Shown here: one piece after another, positions 52,297 through 63,096 of the stretch
How the letters are laid out: the number at the start of each line of letters is the position of its first letter
How positions within the stretch are numbered: position 1 is the stretch's first letter
Source of the DNA: DASWIG01 sp965371445
GTDB taxonomy: Bacteria > Acidobacteriota > Thermoanaerobaculia > Multivoradales > J023
NCBI GenBank assembly: GCA_965371445.1
Contig: CBDUYN010000001.1
Coordinates: 62,001-126,000 of the forward strand
Length of the DNA: 64,000 nucleotides
Direction of reading: 5' to 3'
Notes under the pieces: generated by a model
Databases searched by the model: none
The model's input: the letters and a program-made list of their open reading frames with translations, nothing else
Told to the model about the DNA's origin: nothing
Translations under genes and position numbers: made by a program

Positions 52297-52980
52297 TCAG
52301 GTGAGGCGTTTTGCAATGGTGAAGTATGCAAGAATGATCATCAGGATGAAGATGATGACTCCCGCTCGTTGCAGGGTTGGAATTGGTGTTGCGTTAAGGC
52401 GGTAGACAACCGTCACGCGGTCGTTATCGGGATTGGGATCGGTGCCAGCCGCACTTGCGCTCCAGCGGTGAACCAGAAGGCCGTCCGCAACCTCCTCAGG
52501 GTCGATGATTTCGGAAAACGTATTAACAGTAAAAGTTGCCCGACAAGTTCTGCTCTGCCCTGGTGCCATTGTTGGAAAATTGATCAAATAGGCAACGCCA
52601 GGTGGTTCTCCCGGAAGAGGGTTTATGTGGCCGGCACTTATTCGGCAATCAGAAAGAGGGCTTGTCCCTTCATAATCTAGAAGCTCACCGTACAAAGAAG
52701 AAACGGTGACGATATCGCGGAGACTTGCTCTAACACTAAAGAACGGCGGTTCTGCACCTGCCGTATCCGGTCCATGGTTGGTAACCGTGAAGGTGATGTT
52801 TCCGGTGAACCCTGGCGGGGTGACGTCCGGCGCATCCACGACGATCTCCAAGCTAAGGTCGTGAGTCTGCCCAAACGCGGTAGGAGCCAGGGCGAGCCCG
52901 AGAACGAGGAGCGACCACTGTATGGCCACAGGGCTACGATGGTGTACAGGGGCAGGTGATCTGTCCATGGCGAGGGACAT
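52297..52980 (-). CDS. Exported protein with IPTL-CTERM sorting signal
   Basis: 227 residues. A signal peptide (SLLVLGLALAPTAFGQ) precedes a CARDB/DUF11-like beta domain (NITFTVTNHGPDTAGA). The C-terminus has the PIPTL motif directly before a membrane helix (AGVIIFILMIILAYFTIA) and a basic KRL end, the tripartite IPTL-CTERM architecture. These proteins are thought to be cut and anchored or released by a dedicated sorting protease. The gene precedes the metzincin by 10 bases and may share its transcript. Confidence 0.8.
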   Translation of the reverse strand: MSLAMDRSPAPVHHRSPVAIQWSLLVLGLALAPTAFGQTHDLSLEIVVDAPDVTPPGFTGNITFTVTNHGPDTAGAEPPFFSVRASLRDIVTVSSLYGELLDYEGTSPLSDCRISAGHINPLPGEPPGVAYLINFPTMAPGQSRTCRATFTVNTFSEIIDPEEVADGLLVHRWSASAAGTDPNPDNDRVTVVYRLNATPIPTLQRAGVIIFILMIILAYFTIAKRLT

Positions 52981-53223
52981 TAGGACCAGTCGAATAGGTC
53001 TGTCAACCCCCGATTAGAGAATTCTCGCGCAATACGGGCGGTGTTAAGGCGGTAGTACCTGTATACGAGGCGGTTTTATGGCGTCCCCTGTTTTCAGCGA
53101 CTTAGCTCGTTGCCGCTAGGTTGGCGACGGGATTCTGCTTCGGAGAAAGGTCAGAATCGAGTGATCGAACGGCGAAGATCGGTCAAATGAGGCGCAGTCA
53201 AGCTCCTAAGTCAGGGAGGCTGG

Positions 53224-53275
53224 CTCGCGGCGGAGGACGACCTCGCGGCGGAGGACGACCTCGCGGCGGAGGCCG
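53224..53275 (+). repeat. 18-bp tandem repeat, about 2.9 copies
   Basis: Units CTCGCGGCGGAGGACGAC begin at 53224 and 53242, with a third diverging one at 53260. It lies in the 367-base gap 52981-53347, where no gene is apparent. Confidence 0.85.
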
Positions 53276-53347
53276 GCACCGGGCATCTCGGTGGTCTTAC
53301 AACTTGCGGCAGAATGGAGCTCCGAACCTCTTCTACCGCGAGCGCGC

Positions 53348-54007
53348 TCACGCCGCGTCCGGACGCCACACCAGCCGCAGCACGAGGACGCCGCTACGCT
53401 CCAATTCTTCCTCGTCGACCTCCGCCAGGACGGCCGAGCGTCCGTCGTCGCCGAGCTCGAAGCCCACGGCCTCGGTGAAAACGCCGTCGGTCAGGAAGAG
53501 CTGATAGCTGTCGGCTTCCCAGAAGAGAGCGTCCACATCTTCGTCGCCGGGCGCCTCGCCGTCGTCCTCTTCGGCGTCGATCCGCACGGTGAGGCGCCGC
53601 TCTTCGCCCAGGGTCTCGTATTGGACGGTCCCGGAAAGCGCCAGCCGGTAGAGGAGCTCGCGGGCCAGGGCGTCGACCGCGGTGAAACGGGCCGTCGTCA
53701 TCGTCGTGTAGGGTCGCTTCTCGCGCAGCATCACCGCGTCGAGCGAGTCGGGCCCCAGGACGCGCAGGCCCTCGGCCACTCCATGGCGTCCCAGGGAGAA
53801 GAGCTCGACGTACTCGCGCTCCTCCGCGGCGCGCTCCGCGGGATCGTCGCAATCGGAACGGATGTCGCGCTCGAGGATTTGCCAGGTGAGGGAACCGTCG
53901 GCGTCGAGGTAGAGGGTGTGGGTGGTCTCTTTTTCCAGGCAGCCCGTCAGGACGAGGCTCGCCGTCGTGAGGAGCGGGATCAGGGTCTTCTTCAGCGTGT
54001 CTTGCAT
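53348..54007 (-). CDS. Lipoprotein, intact member of a duplicated pair
   Basis: 219 residues with lipobox LVLTGC. Mature sequence starts LEKETTHTLYLDADGSLTWQ and is rich in acidic residues. The pattern HTLYLDADGSLTW suggests a beta-rich fold. Function unknown. Residues about 55-219 are duplicated in the truncated copy at 50504. It precedes nothing obvious on its strand and follows uup by about 100 bases. Confidence 0.8.
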   Translation of the reverse strand: MQDTLKKTLIPLLTTASLVLTGCLEKETTHTLYLDADGSLTWQILERDIRSDCDDPAERAAEEREYVELFSLGRHGVAEGLRVLGPDSLDAVMLREKRPYTTMTTARFTAVDALARELLYRLALSGTVQYETLGEERRLTVRIDAEEDDGEAPGDEDVDALFWEADSYQLFLTDGVFTEAVGFELGDDGRSAVLAEVDEEELERSGVLVLRLVWRPDAA

Positions 54008-54105
54008 GTTGTCCTCCGCGGCCCCGGGGTCGTTCGGTTTCGGGGCCTTTCACCTTCGAGGACGACGCGGGCACGGCGAAGCGAACGCGATCGGACGAAA
54101 AGTTT

Positions 54106-55995
<1,890 letters not shown>

Positions 55996-56017
55996 CTTCG
56001 AGCCTCCCTCGCGCCTC

Positions 56018-56048
56018 ACCGTCCCCTTGGGGGAGTGAGGGGGGACAT
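56018..56048 (-). repeat. Dispersed GC-rich repeat, copy 3
   Basis: ACCGTCCCCTTGGGGGAGTG continues into AGGGGGGACAT. Its reverse complement matches the copy after rpsT at 2790 except for one C in the second run. It lies between the divergent uup and sigma-factor genes. Confidence 0.75.
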
Positions 56049-56091
56049 CACCAGCCGCGGAGTATATCCAGGTGATAGCGTCACGGACGCC

Positions 56092-56682
56092 ATGGACCGC
56101 CACGAAAGCGTCGCTTTGCTCGAACGGGCCCGCAACGCCGACCGCGAAGCGCTCGATGTGCTCTTCGAGCGCGTGGCAGGGAAGCTCCTGGCCTTGATCC
56201 GGCTGCGCCTCGGCCCCGAGCTTCGCCGCCGTCTCGAGTCGCGCGACGTCCTCCAGGAAGTGATGCTCAAAGCCTGCGGACGGATCGACCAGCTGCGCCG
56301 CGACGACACGGTGTCTTTCATGGGTTGGCTGGTCCGCATCGCCGAGAACGAGATCCGTGACCAGGGAGCCTTCCATCGCCGGGAGCGCCGCGACGTGCGC
56401 CGCGGCGTGGCCCTGGAGGATCACCGGGAGACGGCGGGGGGGCTCGCCGCGGAGCTACGGTCGGCGACCTCGCGGCTGGTGCTGGCGGAGGAGGCGTCGC
56501 GGTTGGAGCGGGCGCTTGAGGAGCTTGGTGAGGAGCACCGTGAGGTGATCGTCCTACGTCGTTTCGAAGAGCTTTCGTTTCCCGAGATCGGCGAGCGCAT
56601 GGGCAAGAGCGCCGACGCGTGCCGCATGCTCTTCGCCCGGGCTATGGCAGCGTTGACCTTAAGGCTCGGAGAAGCGACGTGA
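56092..56682 (+). CDS. ECF-type RNA polymerase sigma factor
   Basis: 196 residues. Region 2 contains RDVLQEVMLKACGRIDQLRR and FMGWLVRIAENEIRD; region 4 contains EHREVIVLRRFEELSFPEIG and a helix-turn-helix ending DACRMLFARAM. This pattern matches the sigma factors found next to Ser/Thr kinases in Planctomycetota and Acidobacteriota. Its stop overlaps the kinase start (GTGA), so kinase and sigma factor are made together; phosphorylation of the sigma factor is a plausible control. Confidence 0.9.
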   Translation: MDRHESVALLERARNADREALDVLFERVAGKLLALIRLRLGPELRRRLESRDVLQEVMLKACGRIDQLRRDDTVSFMGWLVRIAENEIRDQGAFHRRERRDVRRGVALEDHRETAGGLAAELRSATSRLVLAEEASRLERALEELGEEHREVIVLRRFEELSFPEIGERMGKSADACRMLFARAMAALTLRLGEAT

Positions 56683-58964
56683 GCGAACGCCTGGCCGAGC
56701 TTCTCGAACGCTACGTCGAGCACCACGAGCGCTCCGGAGAGCGTCTCTCCCTGGACGAGCTCTGCCCCGGCGACGGCGAGCTGCGCTCCGCCCTTGAAGG
56801 CCATCTTCGGCGCTACCACGACCTCGAGAGGACCCTCGACTTCCCGTCCTCCTCCCCGGCCCAGGCCGCGGCCCCGCCGGCCGAGCTGCCGAGCTTCGAG
56901 GGCTTCCGCACCGTCGAGCGGCTGGGAGCGGGCGGCATGGGCGAGGTCTACAAGCTGGAGGACCTGCGCCTCGGACGAATCGTCGCGGCCAAGGTCCTGC
57001 GCTCCGACAACCGGGTTCCCTATGCCGACTTCCTGCGCGAGGCGCGCTCGCTGGCGCTTTTCGAAGACCCGGGGATCGTACGCATCCACGAGTACCGCGA
57101 CGATCCCGGCGTCCTCGTCATGGAGTACGTCGAGGGCTTCGAGCTGGGGCGGATCGCGGCGTCGCTCGAGATGGGACAGCGGGCGAGGCTCCTCGCCGAG
57201 GTCTGCGAGACGATCCAGCGCGCCCACGAGCGCGGCATCCAGCACCGGGATCTGAAGCCCGGCAACATCCTCGTCGACGCGAAGCTCCGGCCCCGGATCG
57301 TCGACTTCGGCCTCGCGGCCGGCGATCCTTCCTCCGGACACGGTGTCGGCACCCCGGGGTATCTCGCGCCCGAGCAGCTCGATCCCGAGCGGCCGATCGA
57401 CGAGCGCACCGACGTCTACGCTTTGGGCGTCGTCCTCTACGAGCTGATCTGCGGCGAGTCGCCCTGCCCCGGAGACGCCCTCGCGGCCATCGCGGCCATC
57501 CGCGAGGGGCGGCCGCGGCTGCCCAAGGAGATCGACCCCGGCGTCCCGGAGCCGCTCCAGGCGATCGCCCTGAAGGCGATGGAGCACGATCCGGGGAAGC
57601 GTTACGCCTCAGCCCGCGAGATGGCCCAGGACCTGCGCCGCTTCCTCGCGGGACGTCCGGTCCTGGCGCGTCCGACGCTCTATGCTTCGGCGCTCGACGA
57701 GAAGGTCCGTCCGCACCTTACGGAGCTTCGCGAGTGGCTAGACTTGAAGCTCATCTACCCGCACGAGGCCGAGCGCCTGCGCGAGGAGTACCGCCGGCTC
57801 GACTCGCGCGAGGACGACTGGATCGTCGAGAGCCGGCGGCTGACGCTGTCGCAGATCGCCCTCTACCTGGGCGCTTTCCTACTACTCTGCGGTGGGCTTT
57901 TCTACTTTGCCGTCCACCGGATCTTCGAAGGGACCTCGGGGCTCGCCGAGCCGTTTCTGGTGCTGGGGCTTCCCTTCGCCGGGCTGACGGCCGCGGCCCT
58001 GGTGCTGGAGCGGCGGGAACGCCGGGCGGTGGCGGTGGCGTTCTACCTCGCGGGGGCGGCGATCTTGCCGGTGCTCTTGATCCTCTCCCTCCACGAGCTC
58101 GGGCTCTCGCCGGTCACGGGCGACGACTTCCTCGACACCGTGTCGAACCGCGTGCTCCAGGTCGCCACCTCGCTCTCCTGCGCCTGGGCGCTCTGGCTCG
58201 CGCTCCGGACCCGGACGGCGGCGCTCGGCACGGCCTTCACCGCCCTCATGGTGGTCCTGACGCTCACCGTCCACGCGGACCTGGGCCTCGAGACCTGGCT
58301 GGAGGAAGGACGCTGGGACCTGTTGGCCTTTCACAGCGCGCCTCTGGCCGTCCTCCTCGCCGTCCTCGCGGCGGCCACGGACCGGACGCGCCGGGCGTGG
58401 CTTGCGACACCGCTCTACCTGGGGACGGCGGGCGTCTTCGTCGCCGTGCTGGAGCTTCTGGCTCTCGACGGCCGCGCCTTTTCCTACCTCGGCTTCACGA
58501 TGGTGAGCCTTCAGGACGCCGAGGTCGCGGATCCGCTTCTCCTCGACACGCTCGCGGCGATGACGTTGAACGGTCTTCTCGTCTACGCCGTGGCGAGCAC
58601 CGTCGAGCGCTTTGGCAGCGAGCTGGCGAAGCGGGCGGCGCGGCTTCTCTTCGTCCTCTCGCCCTTCCTCGTCCTGGAGCCGGTCTCCTACTTGAGCTAC
58701 ACCGACGAGTACGCGAGCTTCTACCTCTGGCTCTACCTCGTCCTGGGACTTGGGATCACCTTCCTTTCGCACCACCGGCAACGCAAGAGCTTCTACTACG
58801 CCGGGCTCTTCAACACGGGCGTGGCGCTTCTGCTGTTGGCCAACCGCTACGAGTGGCTCGACGTGCCGGGCTTCGCAGCGAGCGTCGTCGTGGCGGGGCT
58901 CGTGGCGCTCGTGGCGGGCGTCGGCTGGGACCACCTGGAGCGTCGGCGGCGCGAGCACGGCTGA
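56679..58964 (+). CDS. Ser/Thr protein kinase with multi-helix membrane domain
   Basis: 761 residues from GTG 56679. The kinase domain (about 75-335) has the Gly loop LGAGGMGEVYKLED, Lys in IVAAKVL, the catalytic loop HRDLKPGN, DFGLA and APEQ. The C-terminal half holds about ten membrane helices (ALYLGAFLLLCGGLFYFAV and on), unlike the usual PASTA or TPR tails. The N-terminal 70 residues are helical. Coupled to the sigma factor above, it may sense a membrane signal. Confidence 0.92.
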   Translation: MSERLAELLERYVEHHERSGERLSLDELCPGDGELRSALEGHLRRYHDLERTLDFPSSSPAQAAAPPAELPSFEGFRTVERLGAGGMGEVYKLEDLRLGRIVAAKVLRSDNRVPYADFLREARSLALFEDPGIVRIHEYRDDPGVLVMEYVEGFELGRIAASLEMGQRARLLAEVCETIQRAHERGIQHRDLKPGNILVDAKLRPRIVDFGLAAGDPSSGHGVGTPGYLAPEQLDPERPIDERTDVYALGVVLYELICGESPCPGDALAAIAAIREGRPRLPKEIDPGVPEPLQAIALKAMEHDPGKRYASAREMAQDLRRFLAGRPVLARPTLYASALDEKVRPHLTELREWLDLKLIYPHEAERLREEYRRLDSREDDWIVESRRLTLSQIALYLGAFLLLCGGLFYFAVHRIFEGTSGLAEPFLVLGLPFAGLTAAALVLERRERRAVAVAFYLAGAAILPVLLILSLHELGLSPVTGDDFLDTVSNRVLQVATSLSCAWALWLALRTRTAALGTAFTALMVVLTLTVHADLGLETWLEEGRWDLLAFHSAPLAVLLAVLAAATDRTRRAWLATPLYLGTAGVFVAVLELLALDGRAFSYLGFTMVSLQDAEVADPLLLDTLAAMTLNGLLVYAVASTVERFGSELAKRAARLLFVLSPFLVLEPVSYLSYTDEYASFYLWLYLVLGLGITFLSHHRQRKSFYYAGLFNTGVALLLLANRYEWLDVPGFAASVVVAGLVALVAGVGWDHLERRRREHG

Positions 58965-59000
58965 ACCCTGGGTGGCGTGGACTGCGGTAGGCTGACCATC

Positions 59001-60434
59001 ATGCCGTCCACGACCCTCCACCGCCTCCTCAGCCTGTCGAGCGCCGTCCTCCTCGCCGCCTGCGCTTCCGTGCCCTCGGCCGTCGACGAGCCCACACCGG
59101 CGATCGAGGCACCGGAAACCTGGAGCAACGCTCCGGAGGACGCGGTCACCGCCGACTCTCAAGACCCCTGGTGGACGAGCTTCGGTGACGACGGCCTGGA
59201 AGAGCTGGTCGAAGAGGCCCTGGAGCAAAACAACGACCTGCGCTCGGCGGCCGCGGCGGTCGAAGCGGCGCTCGCCCAGGCACGCATCGCCGGCGCGACG
59301 CGCAAGCCCCAGGCCGCCGCCGGCTTCGACGCCGCCACCCAGCGGCAGATCTTCGTCGGCCTTCCCATCCCCGGCATTGACGGGCCCCTGAAGGCGGACT
59401 CCGAGGTCTTCGCCCTGAGCCTCGCCGTCAGCTGGGAAGCCGATCTTTGGGGACGGCTGCGGGCCGGACAGAAAGCCGCCGTCGAGGACGTCGCGGCAGC
59501 GCGTGCCGACTACGAGGCGGCGCGGCTCTCGATCGCCGCCCAGACGTCCCGGGCCTGGTTCACCCTCCTCGAAGCCCAGCGTCAGCTCGAGCTCTCGGAG
59601 CAGACCGTCGAGAGCCGTCGGACAACCACCGAGCGGGCCACGGTGCGCTACCAGCGCGGCGTGGGATCGCCGCTCGACGTGCGCCTGGCACGCGCCAACC
59701 AGGCCAACGCGGAAAGCGTCCTCGAGCTCCGGCGCCGCCAGCTCGACGCCTCCCGACGGGCGCTAGAGATTCTTCTCGGCCGCTATCCGAAGGGAACCCT
59801 CGACGCCGGAGCGCGGTTGCCCGAGGTGCCGCCCGAGCTGCCGGCCGTCTTGCCGGCGGAGCTGGTGACCCGGCGTCCGGACCTCCGGGCTACGGAGCGC
59901 CGGCTGGAGGCGGCGGGGTGGCGCGTCCAGGAGGCGCGCCGGTCGCTGTACCCGCGGCTCAGCTTCTCGGCCAACGCCGGTACGACGAGCGATTCGGTGA
60001 CGGACCTATTAGACGGCGACTTCTCGGTCTGGAACCTTGCCGGCAACCTCCTCCACCCCTTGTTCACGGGCGGACGGCTGCGCGCCGCCGTCGAGCTCGC
60101 CGAAGCGAGCCGCGAGCGCGTCCTGGCCGAGTACGTGCAGCGGGTGCTCGTCGCCTTTGCCGAAGTCGAGACGGCGCTCGCCGCCGAGGGCCTGCTGGCC
60201 GCCGAGGAGGCCGCGCTTCAAACCAGCGTCCACGAGTCGGCGGTGGCCGTCGAGCTCGCCCAGGAGCGTTATCTCAAAGGCATCGGCGACTACCTGACGG
60301 TCCTGGAAAGCCAGCGCCAGGCTTTCGTCGCGGAGAGTCGGCTGCTCGTCGTCAAGGCCCAGCGGCTGACCAACCGGGTCGACCTCGTCGTCGCCCTGGG
60401 CGGCAGTCCGGAGGGCGCGGAAGCCAGCCCGTGA
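59001..60434 (+). CDS. Outer-membrane efflux lipoprotein (NodT/TolC family)
   Basis: 477 residues with lipobox VLLAAC. The two halves of the OEP fold are visible (LRSAAAAVEAALAQARIAG and VTRRPDLRATERRLEAAG), with SWEADLWGRLRAG as a family motif. Such lipoproteins form the outer-membrane channel of RND-type tripartite pumps; the pump and adaptor are not in the window. The ATG at 59001 was chosen to give the signal LHRLLSLSSAVLLAAC. Its stop overlaps the next gene. Confidence 0.92.
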   Translation: MPSTTLHRLLSLSSAVLLAACASVPSAVDEPTPAIEAPETWSNAPEDAVTADSQDPWWTSFGDDGLEELVEEALEQNNDLRSAAAAVEAALAQARIAGATRKPQAAAGFDAATQRQIFVGLPIPGIDGPLKADSEVFALSLAVSWEADLWGRLRAGQKAAVEDVAAARADYEAARLSIAAQTSRAWFTLLEAQRQLELSEQTVESRRTTTERATVRYQRGVGSPLDVRLARANQANAESVLELRRRQLDASRRALEILLGRYPKGTLDAGARLPEVPPELPAVLPAELVTRRPDLRATERRLEAAGWRVQEARRSLYPRLSFSANAGTTSDSVTDLLDGDFSVWNLAGNLLHPLFTGGRLRAAVELAEASRERVLAEYVQRVLVAFAEVETALAAEGLLAAEEAALQTSVHESAVAVELAQERYLKGIGDYLTVLESQRQAFVAESRLLVVKAQRLTNRVDLVVALGGSPEGAEASP

Positions 60435-61486
60435 AGGCCATCGACCTCAGAAGCGACACGGTCACTCGTCCGACGCCCGCCATGCGCGAGGCGATGTCCA
60501 AGGCGGAAGTCGGCGACGACGTCTACGGCGAGGATCCGACCGTCAACCGCCTGGAGGAGCTCGCGGCACACCTCTTCGGCAAGGAGGCGGCGATCTTTGC
60601 CCCCAGCGGCACGCAGGCCAACCTCATGGGCGTGATGTCCCATTGCGGGAGAGGCGACGAGTACGTCGTCGGCCAGGAGGCGCACACCTACAAGTGGGAG
60701 GGCGGAGGGGCCGCCGTCCTGGGATCCGTCCAGCCCCAGCCGCTCGATTTCGAAGCCGACGCTACGCTCGACCTGAAACGGGTCGCCGAGGTGATCAAGC
60801 CCGACGATCCGCATTTCGTACGCACCCGGCTTCTCTGCCTGGAGAATACGCACCACGGGAAGGCGCTGCCGCTCGAATATCTTTCGCAAGCGCACGAATT
60901 CGCCCGCTCCCACGGCCTCAAGCTTCATCTCGACGGAGCCCGCGTTTACAACGCAGCGGTGAAGCTCAAGGTCGACGTCCGCGAGATCGCGCGGTTTTTC
61001 GATTCGGTCTCGTTCTGCCTTTCCAAAGGGCTGGGTGCACCCGTGGGGTCCTTGCTCTGTTCGACGGCCGATCTCGTCCGGGAGGCTCGCCGCTGGCGCA
61101 AGGTCCTGGGCGGCGGCATGCGCCAGGCGGGAATCCTCGCGGCGGCGGGGATCTACGCGTTGGAGAATCACGTCGACCGGTTGGAGGAAGACCATCGAAA
61201 CGCCGAACGCCTCGCCACCGGGCTCGGCGAGATCGACGGCCTTGCGGTCGATTTCTCGCCTCAGCAGACCAACATGGTGTTCGTTCGGATCGACGAAGCT
61301 CGCGCGGCTGAGCTGGTGCCGAGCCTTCGCGAGCAGGGCATCCTGATTCCCGGCGGCGAGAGGATTCGCCTCGTGACCCACCTCGACGTCGACCGCGACG
61401 ACGTCGAGCGGGTCGTCGAGGCGTTTCAGAGGTTGCTCAAGCCCGCGGGTGAGCAGATGAGGACGATCGGGCTCGTGGTAGACTAA
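60431..61486 (+). CDS. ltaE: Low-specificity L-threonine aldolase
   Basis: 351 residues from GTG 60431, which overlaps the efflux gene's stop by four bases. The start (DLRSDTVTRPTPAMREAM) and GDDVYGEDPTVNRLE are signatures of the family. The PLP lysine lies in SFCLSKGLGAPVGS and the Asp in KLHLDGARVYNA binds the pyridine ring. The enzyme splits threonine or allo-threonine into glycine and acetaldehyde. The overlap with a transporter gene is probably coincidental packing. Confidence 0.94.
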   Translation: MKAIDLRSDTVTRPTPAMREAMSKAEVGDDVYGEDPTVNRLEELAAHLFGKEAAIFAPSGTQANLMGVMSHCGRGDEYVVGQEAHTYKWEGGGAAVLGSVQPQPLDFEADATLDLKRVAEVIKPDDPHFVRTRLLCLENTHHGKALPLEYLSQAHEFARSHGLKLHLDGARVYNAAVKLKVDVREIARFFDSVSFCLSKGLGAPVGSLLCSTADLVREARRWRKVLGGGMRQAGILAAAGIYALENHVDRLEEDHRNAERLATGLGEIDGLAVDFSPQQTNMVFVRIDEARAAELVPSLREQGILIPGGERIRLVTHLDVDRDDVERVVEAFQRLLKPAGEQMRTIGLVVD

Positions 61487-61562
61487 GCACAGATCCGCAA
61501 CGCGGAAACGATCGCCAGCGGTGTCTCGGGAGCCATGGCCTGGATCTCGAAGGAAGAGGCGC

Positions 61563-62552
61563 TCACGAACGGACGTAGCCGTTTTCCCGAAACCACTGGA
61601 TCGCCCGAGCGAGCGGTTCCTCGGCCGGGGTTTGCGGCAGCCCGAGCTCGCGCACCGCCTTGGAGGGGTCAAAATACATCTTGTGCTTCGAAAGCCGCGC
61701 CGCGTCGTACGCCACCCGTGGCGCGCCGCCCAGGATCCGCGCCCGCAACGTGTCGAGCGCCGCGTAGCCGATCGGAATCCAATGCGGCAGGCGGGTGCTC
61801 GGAGCTGGCAGGCCGGAGAGCTTCGAGAGAAGCTCGAACATCTCCTGCAACGAATAGTTTCTCGCCCCGAGGATGTACTTCTCTGCGACCCTTCCCTGCT
61901 CTGCCGCCAACAGGTGACCCTTGGCGCAATCGCGTACGTCGATCAGGTTGAGGCCGGTGTCCACGAAGGCCGGAATCTTGCGATTCAGGAAATCGACGAT
62001 CACCTGTCCGGTATCGGTCGGCCTGATGTCGCGCTCACCCACCGGCGTCGAAGGGTTGACGATCACCACCGGAAATCCTCTCGCCGCCCACTCCTCGGTA
62101 AGGCGCTCGGCCTGGTATTTGCTCTGCTTGTAGGGGCCGATCATCTTTTTGTAGCTGACCGGAGTGTCCTCGTCGGCGGGAGTGCCATCGGCGTGAAGGC
62201 CCAGGGCACCGACGGTCGAGGTGTAGACCACCTTCGACACTCCGGCCTTCTCCGCAGCCTCTAAAAGATGGCGCGTGCCTTGCACATTCGCCGCAAACAT
62301 CTCCTCGGGATCGGGCACGTAGAGGCGATAGTCGGCCGCACAATGAAAGACCACGTCGCAGTCGGCTATCGCCTTGGCGAGCGATGCGCGATCGCGCAGA
62401 TCGCCGACCGCGAGCTCGATGTCGAGACCTTCGAGATTCTTTCGTGGGCTCGAGGAGCGGACCAGGCAACGCACCGTGTCGCCGCGCGCGACGAGCGCGC
62501 GCACGATATGACAACCTACGAAGCCACTGCCGCCGGTGACGAATGCTTTCAT
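61563..62552 (-). CDS. hpnA: Hopanoid-associated sugar epimerase HpnA
   Basis: 329 residues with the NAD-binding TGGSGFVGCHIVRAL and the catalytic Tyr/Lys in YKQSKYQAE. The phrases HCAADYRLYVPDPEEMFAAN and DVRDCAKGHLLAAEQGR are typical of HpnA, an extended SDR often found in hopanoid clusters. It may act on the ribose-like side chain of hopanoids. Its start (ATG 62552) shares the base pair overlap TGATG with a squalene-cyclase fragment. Confidence 0.9.
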   Translation of the reverse strand: MKAFVTGGSGFVGCHIVRALVARGDTVRCLVRSSSPRKNLEGLDIELAVGDLRDRASLAKAIADCDVVFHCAADYRLYVPDPEEMFAANVQGTRHLLEAAEKAGVSKVVYTSTVGALGLHADGTPADEDTPVSYKKMIGPYKQSKYQAERLTEEWAARGFPVVIVNPSTPVGERDIRPTDTGQVIVDFLNRKIPAFVDTGLNLIDVRDCAKGHLLAAEQGRVAEKYILGARNYSLQEMFELLSKLSGLPAPSTRLPHWIPIGYAALDTLRARILGGAPRVAYDAARLSKHKMYFDPSKAVRELGLPQTPAEEPLARAIQWFRENGYVRS

Positions 62553-62908
62553 CAGCCCATCACGTGCCAGGCCGCCAGCCGGAACATTTCGCGCGGGTTC
62601 TTCTGCGACTCCATCACCACCGAGGCCTTGACCGAGGCGCTGACATCGGTCGCCGTCCCGGGGTAGATCGACCAGGCGCTATCGGCGAGCTGCTGCTGGC
62701 GGAGGAAGTTGGCAGCCTTGCGGAGGCCATCCTCGTAGGTGCGGCCGAGAAACTGCAGACAGAGGATGTACTCGGACTCGAGGATCGTATCGCCTTCGAG
62801 CTCGCCATCGGCAAAGCTATGGATGACGCCGATGAGCGCCGGGACCGTCCACACGGCGAGGACGATCCACCAACGTGTCCTCGGGGAAGCTTCGACGTCG
62901 CGATTCAT
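62552..62908 (-). pseudogene. N-terminal squalene-hopene cyclase fragment with membrane helix
   Basis: 118 residues. A membrane helix (WWIVLAVWTVPALIGVIHSF) is followed by ILESEYILCLQFLGRTYEDG, then LRKAANFLRQQQLADSAWSI and YPGTATDVSASVKAS. This matches the first QW repeat region of squalene-hopene cyclases. After VKAS the sequence no longer looks like a cyclase and the frame ends 26 codons later, in a TGATG overlap with hpnA. A complete cyclase has over 600 residues, so this is a left-over or an odd small cyclase-derived protein. Its place next to hpnA supports a former hopanoid operon. Confidence 0.65.
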
Positions 62909-63096
62909 CCCACCGCTGTAGCACTGGGCCGGGAATCTTGGCCCTTGGCGGCGAGGGCGGGTCTTCTTGCGGATTTGGTCCCTTGGAGGCCGCGACTGAT
63001 CCCTGGGAGCTTGCATTCCGCCTGTCCTCGCTGCCTATGCTTGATCCGTCAAGAGCATCGGCGGGCTCAGAGCTCGAGCCAAGAGGAGGTCGATCC

